18,157 nt of DNA from Anaerolineales bacterium (lineage in GTDB: Bacteria > Chloroflexota > Anaerolineae > Anaerolineales > E44-bin32), in contig JAUWFP010000018.1 in the NCBI GenBank assembly GCA_030606845.1, positions 1 through 18,157 on the forward strand. Direction: 5' to 3'. Below the pieces are notes generated by a model that worked only from the letters and a program-made list of their open reading frames with translations, did no database searches and was not told the DNA's origin. Below are positions 1 through 7,301 of this stretch, piece by piece. Every line of letters begins with the position of its first letter. Within the stretch, counting starts at the first letter, position 1. The translations under genes were made by a program, and so were the position numbers.

Positions 1-1033
1 CAATACTCTGAAGACGGATCTCAGACAGAGAATGATCATGCTCTGGTTTTGCGGTTTGAACCATTAAGTTCTCTATGGCAATATTCGTGATCGTCCCTAA
101 GCCTTTGATGTAATCTATAGGCTCGTATTCTTTTTCATCCTCCACGTGGATATGCATGCGGTACATTCCATCACCTTCGCCGACCTGGATGGACGTGCCA
201 ATCTCCTCTAGTTTTGTGTAGAAGGACCCGAGATCTAACGACTCCTCGGGAGAGAAGTCAATGATGACTTCCCAATCCTGACCAGGTTCGATGGACTCTG
301 CTGCTCTGTCTAGGTCAAGCAAGCTCAAAGGTTGGACGCTGAGAAGTGGTTGATCAAGCGGCAGTCGGTAAGCGGCGCGAAGCATGCCTTCTAGGATGAA
401 GAACAAACCTTTACCGCCGCTATCGACGACACCAGCATCCTTTAATACTGGCAAGAGGTCGGGAGTCCGTTCGACGGATTCGTCGGCGGCTTCCACAACC
501 CGCTCGAGAAGTTCGAGGGTGGAAGTCATTCCACCATCCAATGCTTTTTGTGCCTCAGCAGCTATGTCTTTTGAGACGGTGAGGATTGTTCCCTCCACGG
601 GGCGTACGACACCTTTATACGCTGTCTCGCTCGCCTCTTTCAGGGAGGAAGCGAAGGATTCGGCGGTCATCTTTTCTTCGTTTTCCAGAACGCGTGCGAA
701 CCCGCGCCAAATCTGTGAAAGAATGACACCAGAATTGCCGCGTGCACCCATGAGTGCGCCTTGTGCTATTGCAGATGCCACATCTCCGACTGAGCGTTCG
801 CTAATATTGCCGATCTCATCCACTGCCGACTGCATCGTCAGGACCATGTTGGTTCCAGTATCACCATCCGGAACGGGAAATACATTCAATGAGTTTACGA
901 GCTGCTGGTTGGTTCGGAGCCAGTCCAGACTAGCGTAAAGCATCTGGCTCAGGATGGCTCCATCGATCTCTGTAGCTCCCTCAAGAAGGCGCGCTCGAAG
1001 CTCTGGATCTATATCTTTGTGCGGCTTGCTCAT
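1..1033 (-). CDS. fakA: FakA-like DhaL/DAK2 domain kinase subunit, 3' end outside window
   Basis: Open for 344 codons from ATG at 1033 to the window edge, so the C-terminus is missing. The N-terminal DhaL domain (about residues 20-210) has the ATP/Mg-binding signature NVFPVPDGDTGTNM at residues 50-63. Further on are GARGNSGVILSQ, EGTILTV and VLKDAGVVDSGGKGL, all typical of FakA/YloV, followed by the start of the middle domain with MHIHV. By family knowledge, FakA is the ATP-binding subunit that phosphorylates fatty acids presented by a FakB (DegV) partner, for use in phospholipid synthesis. A strong Shine-Dalgarno GGAGG lies just before the ATG, and the gene is 18 bp downstream of the Asp23 gene, as in the yloU-yloV pair of Firmicutes. 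The kinase family is clear; the fatty-acid substrate is inferred from the family. Confidence 0.9.
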   Translation of the reverse strand, partial: MSKPHKDIDPELRARLLEGATEIDGAILSQMLYASLDWLRTNQQLVNSLNVFPVPDGDTGTNMVLTMQSAVDEIGNISERSVGDVASAIAQGALMGARGNSGVILSQIWRGFARVLENEEKMTAESFASSLKEASETAYKGVVRPVEGTILTVSKDIAAEAQKALDGGMTSTLELLERVVEAADESVERTPDLLPVLKDAGVVDSGGKGLFFILEGMLRAAYRLPLDQPLLSVQPLSLLDLDRAAESIEPGQDWEVIIDFSPEESLDLGSFYTKLEEIGTSIQVGEGDGMYRMHIHVEDEKEYEPIDYIKGLGTITNIAIENLMVQTAKPEHDHSLSEIRLQSI

Positions 1034-1051
1034 CAAGCCTCCGTTTAGCGA

Positions 1052-1408
1052 TTATTCTCTGCTGCTGATCCGTAAGCCTTGAACATGAACGTTCACAGCT
1101 TTAACAGGCATACCAAGTGATCTCTCTACCTGGTAGTGTACGATGTTGGCGACACTCGCAGCGACAGAAGAAATTCGGGTTTGATATTCAATGATGATGT
1201 ACAGATCAATGGTGATTTGATCGTCAGCAGTGCTGACCTGCACACCGTGCCGAGGGTCGCGTACGAGAGCCTGGGTGATGCCGTCGACGATGTTCTTCGA
1301 GGCCATGCCAACAACACCGTACGACTGCAGTGCGGATTGCGATGCAATTGTGGCGATCGCCTTAGGTGAGACGATGATTCGCCCTAGAAACGTGCTTTCG
1401 TCGGTCAT
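1052..1408 (-). CDS. Asp23/Gls24 family protein (YloU-like)
   Basis: 118 residues with the family pattern: a start like GRIIVSPKAIATIA, then YGVVGMASKNIVDGI, a central strand region IDLYIIIEYQTRI, and the closing VNVHVQGLRI. Asp23/Gls24 proteins are small alpha/beta proteins linked to the cell envelope or alkaline stress; the YloU branch is a near-constant neighbour of fakA but its biochemical role is not settled. No signal peptide or membrane segment is visible. The ATG at 1408 follows a GGGAGAGG Shine-Dalgarno. The gene is divergent from rpmB and probably co-transcribed with the fakA-like gene 18 bp downstream. Confidence 0.88.
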   Translation of the reverse strand: MTDESTFLGRIIVSPKAIATIASQSALQSYGVVGMASKNIVDGITQALVRDPRHGVQVSTADDQITIDLYIIIEYQTRISSVAASVANIVHYQVERSLGMPVKAVNVHVQGLRISSRE

Positions 1409-1438
1409 TCGATTCCTCTCCCATCATAGAGCTAGACA

Positions 1439-1467
1439 TTGATGGACGGTCTAAGCTGTGGTAACAT
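1439..1467 (+). promoter_or_regulatory. Candidate sigma-70 promoter of rpmB
   Basis: TTGATG (1439-1444) and TAACAT (1462-1467) are separated by 17 bp, about 43 bp ahead of the rpmB Shine-Dalgarno-to-start region. The -10 box is imperfect. Seen by pattern only. Confidence 0.35.
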
Positions 1468-1516
1468 TTGCGCCGGTCGAAAAATAAACAATTTCGTTAG
1501 AAAGGAAGCATCCCAG

Positions 1517-1696
1517 ATGGCTAAGTGTGAGAATTGCGGCAAAAAAACCATGTTCGGGCAGAGCCGTAGCTTCTCCATGAAGGCGACGAAACGCAAGTTT
1601 CGTCCCAACCTTCAGAAAGTGCAGGTCATGGAAGGCGGGCGCATGGTTCAGAAGACGCTGTGTACGAAGTGTATTAAACGGATGGCTCGCGTCTAG
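1517..1696 (+). CDS. rpmB: 50S ribosomal protein L28, zinc-binding form
   Basis: 59 residues starting MAKCENCGKKTMFG and containing SFSMKATKRKFRPN, the L28 core. Two CxxC pairs (C4/C7 and C49/C52) can bind one zinc ion, so this is the zinc-containing version rather than the cysteine-free paralogue made under zinc starvation. The ATG at 1517 is chosen because AAGGAAG lies about 8 bp upstream and L28 normally begins here; an in-frame ATG at 1439 would add an unrelated N-terminus. It is the only plus-strand gene in the first 14 kb, lying between the Asp23 gene (divergent) and rpe (convergent). Confidence 0.95.
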   Translation: MAKCENCGKKTMFGQSRSFSMKATKRKFRPNLQKVQVMEGGRMVQKTLCTKCIKRMARV

Positions 1697-1725
1697 TCTT
1701 TTACCTTCCTCCCACTAATTCTAAT

Positions 1726-1761
1726 CGCAACCCGTGGTCGCCTTCAAGGCGACCTGTTGCG
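1726..1761. terminator. Bidirectional hairpin between convergent rpmB and rpe
   Basis: GGTCGCC (1736-1742) pairs with GGCGACC (1748-1754) around TTCAA. An outer stem CGCAAC (1726-1731)/GTTGCG (1756-1761) extends it. Short T-rich sequence follows on both strands (TTCACCTTAATTCT on the plus strand). It sits only 2 bp from the rpe stop, so it can serve both genes. Confidence 0.65.
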
Positions 1762-1762
1762 T

Positions 1763-2443
1763 TCACCTTAATTCTATCCCAAGTGAAGATTGTAACTCAC
1801 GAATGCCAGCCGTGATCCCCTTTGAGTGCTGGAAGATTGCACTGGCGGCGACGAAATAATCTGCCCCTGCATCAGCGCATGCGGGCCCTGTCCTGGAATT
1901 AATTCCGCCATCCACTTGTATGTGAGTGTTCAGACCCGTTGCGTCGATTAAGCTGCGCGTGCGGCGAACTTTTTCTACAGAAGACTCGATGAAGCTTTGG
2001 CCGGCAAAACCAGGCTGAACGGTCATCACCAGAACAAGGTCAACCAGATCGAGAATGTCTTTGATCTCATCAACCGCTGTTCCAGGGCTAATCGCTATGC
2101 CGGCATTTAGTCCCATATTCCGGATCATGCTGAGCGTATTTCGTACTTGAGGGCAGACCTCATAATGAACGCTGATTGCACTCGCCCCTGCTGCGGCAAA
2201 GACCTCCAAATAACACTCCGGATTTTCAATCATCAGATGAACATCGAGTGGCAGATCTGTTGCCCGTCTACAAGCCTCGACGAAGCCTGGACCCAGCGCA
2301 ATGTTGGGAACGAAGTGCCCGTCCATGATATCTAGATGAAACCAATCGGCACCAGCAGCAGCGCACTCCGCGATTGCATCACCCAAGTTTAAAAAATCCG
2401 CCGATAGGATCGACGGCATGATGACGTAATTCTTGACCATCAT
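1763..2443 (-). CDS. rpe: Ribulose-phosphate 3-epimerase
   Basis: 226-residue TIM-barrel enzyme that interconverts ribulose-5-phosphate and xylulose-5-phosphate in the pentose phosphate pathway. Signature stretches are HLDIMDGHFVPN (36-47), DVHLMIENP (67-75), SVHYE, VMTVQPGFAGQSFI (139-152) and VDGGIN (177-182). The expected metal ligands H36, D38, H69 and D178 are present; D38 and D178 are also the catalytic acid/base pair. Length is normal. The ORF begins with two ATG codons (2443 and 2440). AAAGG about 9 bp upstream supports the first, while a promoter-like -10 box suggests a leaderless transcript starting at the second. It lies 63 bp downstream of rlmN. Confidence 0.96.
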   Translation of the reverse strand: MMVKNYVIMPSILSADFLNLGDAIAECAAAGADWFHLDIMDGHFVPNIALGPGFVEACRRATDLPLDVHLMIENPECYLEVFAAAGASAISVHYEVCPQVRNTLSMIRNMGLNAGIAISPGTAVDEIKDILDLVDLVLVMTVQPGFAGQSFIESSVEKVRRTRSLIDATGLNTHIQVDGGINSRTGPACADAGADYFVAASAIFQHSKGITAGIRELQSSLGIELR

Positions 2444-2446
2444 GTA

Positions 2447-2475
2447 ATCATACCTTTCGGGTCAGGAAATGACAA
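2447..2475 (-). promoter_or_regulatory. Candidate rpe promoter, predicting a leaderless start
   Basis: On the minus strand TTGTCA (2475-2470) and TATGAT (2452-2447) are 17 bp apart. The predicted first transcribed base, about 7 nt after the -10, is the A of the second in-frame ATG (2440). rpe could instead be read from the upstream operon. Confidence 0.35.
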
Positions 2476-2490
2476 GACAAATGAATTTTT

Positions 2491-2506
2491 GGCATCTGGG
2501 GATGCC
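2491..2506 (-). other. Hairpin directly after rlmN
   Basis: GGCATC (2491-2496) and GATGCC (2501-2506) form a perfect 6-bp stem with a 4-nt loop immediately after the rlmN stop. On the coding strand A residues, not T, follow it, so it does not look like an intrinsic terminator. It may be an mRNA end-protecting or pausing structure. Confidence 0.35.
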
Positions 2507-3562
2507 TCAATCAGAGTCGTTTCTCTGTTTTTCAGCGGCCAACTGACCGCACCCCGCTTGGATATCGATCCCACGGCGGACGCGGATCGTTGTGGAGATC
2601 CCAGCCTGTTCTAAGGCATTTTGGAAACGTGTGACTTGATCGAGGTTAGCAGCTTTCCCTTCATAGCCATCAGTTGGGTTGAGAGGGATGATGTTTATAT
2701 GGCAGTTCATTCTGTGTACCCAATCCGCCAGTGCTGCAGCTTGTTCATCTCCGTCATTTACCCCTTGAATGAGCGCCCATTCGAAGGTGATCCTCCGTCC
2801 ACTCTGCACCGTATAGGAGCGGCATGCGGGCATCAACGCCTCCAGCGGGTAGCGGCGATTGATCGGCAGCAACCGTTCACGTAAGGCATTTGTCGCTGCA
2901 TGCAGTGAGATTGCGAGGTTCGCCTGACGACGTTCTTGTGTAAACCGTTCGATCATCGGGACCAAGCCAACCGTGGAAATTGTAAATCGACGTTTTCCGA
3001 AATTGAAACCTTCCGGGTCGTTCAGGCGGTCGATCACATCCATCGAGGCTTCGTAATTCTGAAAGGGTTCACCCATTCCCATAAATACGATGTTCGAAAG
3101 GCGGTCGCCGTTGGTGCCAAGCTGCCTTGCCACCCTGATTACCTGTTCAATAATCTCGCCCGAGCTCAGGTTGCGCTTGAAGCCCATCTGGCCCGTGGCG
3201 CAAAACACACAACCCATGCCACAGCCGATTTGAGTAGAAATACAGGCTGTATGGCGGCGGTGGTAACGCATCAGAACAACTTCAATCGCCTTTTCATCCT
3301 GTGTTTCCAGGAGATACTTTTCAGTTTCGCCGTCCCGGGAGCTGACTGTTGATTGAACGGTCAGGGCAGAGAAGGTGAGCGTTGTTTCCAGTTGTTCGCG
3401 TAGATTTTCAGGGAGGTTGGAGATTTTCTTAGGGGAGGGCGCTAAGTTCTTATATATACCCTCCCATAGCTGTCGAGCACGGTAGCGTTCAGCGCCGAGT
3501 GCCTGCAGGTGGGCCTCTACCTGGGGCAGGCTCAGGTCGAAGAAGAATGGCTTCGATTTCAC
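2507..3562 (-). CDS. rlmN: Dual-specificity 23S rRNA/tRNA adenine-C2 methyltransferase RlmN
   Basis: 351-residue radical SAM enzyme; the family methylates C2 of A2503 in 23S rRNA and A37 in some tRNAs. The [4Fe-4S] motif CxxxCxxC is C114/C118/C121, followed by ATGQMGFKRNL. MGMGEP (161-166) is the SAM-binding glycine-rich segment. The two mechanistic cysteines of RlmN/Cfr enzymes are represented by C107 (seven residues before the Fe-S motif) and C338 in GCGQL near the C-terminus. The start is GTG at 3562 and overlaps the stop of the upstream HAD gene by 4 bp (GTGA), so the two are probably translationally coupled. The family position for the first residues (FFFDLSLPQVEAHL) fits this start. The closest alternative, Cfr, is less likely given the normal housekeeping context. 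Confidence 0.96.
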   Translation of the reverse strand: MKSKPFFFDLSLPQVEAHLQALGAERYRARQLWEGIYKNLAPSPKKISNLPENLREQLETTLTFSALTVQSTVSSRDGETEKYLLETQDEKAIEVVLMRYHRRHTACISTQIGCGMGCVFCATGQMGFKRNLSSGEIIEQVIRVARQLGTNGDRLSNIVFMGMGEPFQNYEASMDVIDRLNDPEGFNFGKRRFTISTVGLVPMIERFTQERRQANLAISLHAATNALRERLLPINRRYPLEALMPACRSYTVQSGRRITFEWALIQGVNDGDEQAAALADWVHRMNCHINIIPLNPTDGYEGKAANLDQVTRFQNALEQAGISTTIRVRRGIDIQAGCGQLAAEKQRNDSD

Positions 3563-4362
3563 TCGTGTGTCCTTGTGAGCTCGCGCGTGAGGGATGGCAG
3601 GTCATCAAAAATCCAATCAGGTTTGATCGTCGATGCTTCCGCCTGATCACTCGATGTCACCCCGGTGAGAAGCAAACCGGCTGCTATACCAGCACGTTGA
3701 GCGCCTAAGATGTCGGTCTCGAGCCGGTCACCCAGGGCAAGGATCTGCTCGGCTGTAAGACCCAATCGTTCTCTAGCGAGGTTAAAAAGACGGGGTTCCG
3801 GCTTGCCGATAATCAGCGGTTCCACGTTTGTTGTGAGTTGAACGGCGGTGATGAAAGCGCCTGCACCAGGAGCCTGTCCACGCTCAATCGGAAAACTCAG
3901 GTCCGGGTTGGTTGCGACGAAAAGTGCCCCCGATTGAATGGCGATGGAAGCTTCGGTCATCTTCGCCCAGCTGATTTCTCGATCGAAGCCCATTACGACG
4001 GCTTGCACACCGTCGGCTGAGTCATGAAGGCGGAACCCTGCAGCGGATAGCGCGCCCTTCAGCGCATCTTCCCCGATGGCGTAGATCGTGGCTCCAGAGG
4101 GGAATTTATGCTGCAGGTGAGCTGCGGTTGCTTGTGAGGAGGTCAAAACCTCAGCCGGATCGATCTGTACGCCAGCGTCGTCCATGCGATCAACCACACT
4201 CTTCGGTGTGGCGGTGGAGTTATTTGTGACCAGTAAAAACGGCATGGAGTTGGTCCGTAGGAATATAAAGAATTCGGGTACGCCCTCCAGAAAAGTCCGC
4301 CCGCGCCAAAGCACGCCGTCCATATCGATAATCAGACCTTTGATGTCTGCCAGTTTTCTCAT
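3559..4362 (-). CDS. HAD-IIA family phosphatase (NagD/phosphoglycolate phosphatase-like)
   Basis: 267 residues with all four HAD motifs: DMDGVLW (nucleophile D13, acid D15), VTNNST (T46, the NagD-type second motif), IGKPEP (K187) and LGDRLETDILGA (D212, D217). ATNPDLSFP at about 150-158 is typical of subclass IIA, which carries a large C2 cap between motifs II and III and acts on small phosphorylated metabolites such as 2-phosphoglycolate, p-nitrophenyl phosphate or nucleotides. The substrate cannot be read from sequence. No strong Shine-Dalgarno precedes the ATG at 4362. Its stop overlaps the rlmN GTG by 4 bp. A housekeeping metabolite-repair role is plausible but unproven. Confidence 0.9.
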   Translation of the reverse strand: MRKLADIKGLIIDMDGVLWRGRTFLEGVPEFFIFLRTNSMPFLLVTNNSTATPKSVVDRMDDAGVQIDPAEVLTSSQATAAHLQHKFPSGATIYAIGEDALKGALSAAGFRLHDSADGVQAVVMGFDREISWAKMTEASIAIQSGALFVATNPDLSFPIERGQAPGAGAFITAVQLTTNVEPLIIGKPEPRLFNLARERLGLTAEQILALGDRLETDILGAQRAGIAAGLLLTGVTSSDQAEASTIKPDWIFDDLPSLTRELTRTHE

Positions 4363-4444
4363 AGTTGACTTAGGAATAGCATCGTGAAGTTCCCTATTTT
4401 AGGTGTCGAGTGGAGCCGCAGATTTTTGCGTGGATCTCCTGAAA

Positions 4445-5317
4445 TCAGCCGCAGAATTTCTTCAGCAGGTATTCATAGACTGGTTGATCGATGCGGCCCT
4501 TTTCAAAATCCATGCGCTCTTCGAAATTCTCGTTGCCGATGAACTGGCGGAGCGCGGTCTGTGTTTTTTGATCATATTCTCCCGTGATTTCCTCGATTTC
4601 ATAGCCCAGGGTCTGCATTATTTTCTGCAGAGCTTCGCAGACTACGGTGTCGATTTCAAGCTCATCTTCAGATGGACTTTTCCCGAAATACAGGTTATGA
4701 AGCCCGAGGATATCCCTCAGCCGCGAGACGGGGTCTTCGTGATCGTCGACACGATAATCGATCCAGCGGTCGTTAAAGCCCCCGTATCCGCCTTCGGGTT
4801 TTACGACGTAGATCGCCGCGCTCTGTTTCCCGCGGCGGTCGCCACCTGCCTTATCGGCGGCAAGTAACGCATCGAGCAAGCGTTCGGGAAGGTCTTTCTT
4901 TGAGGCCTCAAATGTGGAAGCCATCTGCTCGATCACTTCCGGACCGGCGAGTATATTTCCCTGAACGCAGTAATTCTCACCAGTCTTCCCGCCGGCCCAT
5001 TCGAAGCAATCTGCGCCTGTGAAGGTCGCTGAACGGCCTTGTGCATCGACGATCCCAACCTGGCGAAGCTCTCGCTCCTCGTCATTCGCCAGTAACTCAT
5101 TCAAAGCTTCCTGGGCGGAGCGGCCCTTAGACATGAGTTCCAATCCTTGCGGACCGAAGGATGTATTGGCATAAGATTGTGTGGCGACGGCGCCTGCACC
5201 CGCTTGAGCCCAAGGGACGACAGCGCCGACGGCCAGGAACTTTGAGGCGACGGCGATGCCCCAAGCACCCACAGCCGCATCGTAAGCAACGATTGAGAAA
5301 GTAGAAATTCTATTCAT
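4445..5317 (-). CDS. DUF1028 family protein with C-terminal peptidoglycan-binding-like domain
   Basis: 290 residues. Residues 1-205 carry the DUF1028 pattern: STFSIVAYDAAVGAWGIAVASKFLAVGAVVPWA, GAVATQSYAN, QVGIVDAQGR, VQGNILAGPEVI and GGDRRGKQSAAIYVV (stretches quoted in parts). DUF1028 is grouped with the Ntn-hydrolase fold but its reaction is unknown. From about residue 225 there is a second domain (LGYEIEEITGEYDQKTQTAL) resembling the putative peptidoglycan-binding module often attached to this family. There is no signal peptide, so a wall-binding role is not obvious for a cytoplasmic protein. The ATG at 5317 follows AGGA at 7 bp. It lies 27 bp after clpX and 82 bp before the HAD-IIA gene and is probably in the same operon. 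Confidence 0.85.
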   Translation of the reverse strand: MNRISTFSIVAYDAAVGAWGIAVASKFLAVGAVVPWAQAGAGAVATQSYANTSFGPQGLELMSKGRSAQEALNELLANDEERELRQVGIVDAQGRSATFTGADCFEWAGGKTGENYCVQGNILAGPEVIEQMASTFEASKKDLPERLLDALLAADKAGGDRRGKQSAAIYVVKPEGGYGGFNDRWIDYRVDDHEDPVSRLRDILGLHNLYFGKSPSEDELEIDTVVCEALQKIMQTLGYEIEEITGEYDQKTQTALRQFIGNENFEERMDFEKGRIDQPVYEYLLKKFCG

Positions 5318-5344
5318 TTTTATTTCCTGAGAGAGTGAATTGGA

Positions 5345-6649
5345 TCAAGCGGCGTCTGGCAGGCTCTTGTCGCTGATCGGGAACTCCTCCCCGTTTTCAT
5401 CGTAGAGGTGGGGTTTTCCCGTTCGGTGAATAGCCTGCTCATCAACTAAAACACGGCTGATGTCTGGGCAGGAAGGGATGTCGTACATCACGTCGAGCAG
5501 AGCACCTTCGATGATTGCACGTAGGCCGCGCGCTCCTGTCTCTCGTTCGAGAGCGAGCTGGGCGGCTGCAGTGAGCGCTTCTTCGGTGAAATCAAGCTCC
5601 ACCTTATCCATCTCAAGCAGGCGTTTATACTGCCGGACGAGTGCATTGCGCGGCTCGGTCAGGATGGCGCGAAGCGCTTCCGCATCGAGGGGATCAACGT
5701 TTGTCACAACTGGCAGACGACCGACGATTTCCGGGATCATCCCGAAGCGCATCAGATCGTCGGGTATGATCAGGCGTAGAAGGGCGCTCTCCTCGAGTTT
5801 TTGTGCCAATGAGTCCGTGACCGTTCCGGAGAAACCCATTCTGCCACGGTGTCCAACGCGCTCGGCGACGATATCCGCCAGCCCGGAGAATGTGCCGCCG
5901 CAGATAAAAAGAACATCGGAGGTATCGACCTGAATGAACTCTTGCTGTGGATGCTTCCTACCCCCTTGCGGCGGGACGTTCACAACCGCGCCCTCGATGA
6001 TCTTCAATAGTGCCTGCTGGACTCCCTCGCCAGAGACGTCGCGAGTGATGCTCGGATTATCGCCGCTTTTGCGGGCGGTTTTGTCAATTTCATCGATATA
6101 AACGATGCCGCGCTCGGCGCGCTGAACGTTGAAATCGGAAGCCTGCAGTAGGCGCAGGAGGATATTCTCTACATCTTCACCAACATAGCCAGCCTCAGTA
6201 AGCGCTGTGGCGTCGGCGATACAGAAGGGTACATCTAGACTGCGGGCCAAGGTTTGGGCAAGAAGTGTCTTACCGCTTCCCGTGGGGCCAGCCAGTAGAA
6301 TATTGGCCTTATCCAATTCCACGTCGTGGTGGCCGCGGTTAGCGATGCGTTTGTAATGGTTGTAGACAGCCACAGAGAGCACGCGTTTTGCGTGCTCCTG
6401 GCTAACAACATATTCCTCAAGATTATCGTAGATTTCTCGAGGGGATAGGGATGGTTTACCGGAAGAGGAAAGACCACCAGACGGCCGGGCTCCTTCGCCC
6501 TCTAAGATATCCTGGCAGAGGTCGACACATTCATTGCAAATGAAGACGCCTTCAGGGCCGGCGATAAGGCGATGGATTGTCTCCTCATCGCGGCTGCAGA
6601 AGGAGCAACGGCGTGCCTCGGGTACCTGTGGTTCCTGTTTCTTGGGCAT
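5345..6649 (-). CDS. clpX: ATP-dependent Clp protease ATP-binding subunit ClpX
   Basis: 434-residue AAA+ unfoldase that feeds proteins to ClpP. The N-terminal zinc-binding domain has C15, C18, C38 and C41. The AAA+ core shows Walker A GPTGSGKT (121-128), pore-1 loop GYVG (154-157), Walker B IVYIDEIDK (182-190), pore-2 RKH (231-233), and a sensor-2 GARGLR near residue 374. The loop that docks into ClpP reads MGF (271-273) instead of the usual IGF or LGF. Length is typical. The ATG lies 12 bp after the clpP stop with only a weak AGG upstream, which fits translation from the clpP-clpX message. Confidence 0.97.
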   Translation of the reverse strand: MPKKQEPQVPEARRCSFCSRDEETIHRLIAGPEGVFICNECVDLCQDILEGEGARPSGGLSSSGKPSLSPREIYDNLEEYVVSQEHAKRVLSVAVYNHYKRIANRGHHDVELDKANILLAGPTGSGKTLLAQTLARSLDVPFCIADATALTEAGYVGEDVENILLRLLQASDFNVQRAERGIVYIDEIDKTARKSGDNPSITRDVSGEGVQQALLKIIEGAVVNVPPQGGRKHPQQEFIQVDTSDVLFICGGTFSGLADIVAERVGHRGRMGFSGTVTDSLAQKLEESALLRLIIPDDLMRFGMIPEIVGRLPVVTNVDPLDAEALRAILTEPRNALVRQYKRLLEMDKVELDFTEEALTAAAQLALERETGARGLRAIIEGALLDVMYDIPSCPDISRVLVDEQAIHRTGKPHLYDENGEEFPISDKSLPDAA

Positions 6650-6661
6650 AGACCTAGACTT

Positions 6662-7291
6662 TTATTTCTTTTTTTCCTCTTTATCCTCGTCTTCATAGGG
6701 TTCGAGGATATGGTCGATGAGGCCGTATTCCTGTGCAGTCTTTCCGGTCATGTAGAAATCGCGCTCTGTATCCCGCTCGATAATATCCAGTGGTTGACCG
6801 GTATGGCTTACGAGTATGTTATTCAATTCTTCACGTAAACGCAAGATCTCTTCTGCCTGGATGGCAATATCCGTTGCCTGACCCTGGATGCTGCTCAAGG
6901 GTTGGTGTAGGTGGATCGTTGCGTGCGGTAGGGCGTAACGTTTCCCTTTCGTCCCTGCGGCTAACAGAATCGTACCAAACGAAGCAGTCATGCCTACAGC
7001 GACTGTAGAAATCGGCGAGCGGACTTGTAGCATGGTGTCGTAGATTGCAAGACCAGAATAAATCTGGCCACCAGGGCTATTGATATACATGTTAATCTGT
7101 CGGTCGGGATCCTCTCGGTCGAGGAACAATAGCTGTGCAACCATAAGGTTGGACACCTGATCGTTTATGGGGGTGCCAAGGAAAATGATGCGTTCCCGTA
7201 AGAGCAGCGAGTAGATATCATAGGCGCGCTCACCACGCCCGCTCGATTCGATTACCATTGGAATTATTGAACGCGGATCTTTACCATCCAT
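6662..7291 (-). CDS. clpP: ATP-dependent Clp protease proteolytic subunit ClpP
   Basis: 209-residue serine protease with triad S104 (GMTASFG), H129 (HLHQP) and D178 (ERDTERDFY); spacing matches characterised ClpP proteins. MYINSPGG (68-75) is the oxyanion-loop region. The start is taken at ATG 7291 because TAAGG lies 8 bp upstream and MDGKDPRSIIPMVIE resembles known N-termini; the longer reading from 7357 runs into the tig 3' end and adds an unrelated peptide. The C-terminal tail (EPYEDEDKEEKKK) is highly charged. The gene begins 10 bp after the tig stop and is followed by clpX, so unfoldase and protease are made together. Only one clpP is present in the window. Confidence 0.97.
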   Translation of the reverse strand: MDGKDPRSIIPMVIESSGRGERAYDIYSLLLRERIIFLGTPINDQVSNLMVAQLLFLDREDPDRQINMYINSPGGQIYSGLAIYDTMLQVRSPISTVAVGMTASFGTILLAAGTKGKRYALPHATIHLHQPLSSIQGQATDIAIQAEEILRLREELNNILVSHTGQPLDIIERDTERDFYMTGKTAQEYGLIDHILEPYEDEDKEEKKK

Positions 7292-7301
7292 GATTGGAAC
7301 C

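Noticed and set aside
384..938. Long plus-strand frame
   Set aside because: It is antisense to the fakA-like gene, whose protein has clear family motifs; the antisense peptide is low-complexity serine/arginine-rich.
1409..1453. Separate promoter for the Asp23 gene (TATGAT at 1428-1423)
   Set aside because: It would place the start of transcription inside the Shine-Dalgarno, and the -35 is poor with a 19-bp spacer.
4363..4444. Promoter or terminator between the DUF1028 and HAD-IIA genes
   Set aside because: Only a short direct repeat (TCTGCGGCT, twice) and a weak TGCTATTCC were seen; there is no credible -35 and no hairpin with a T tract.
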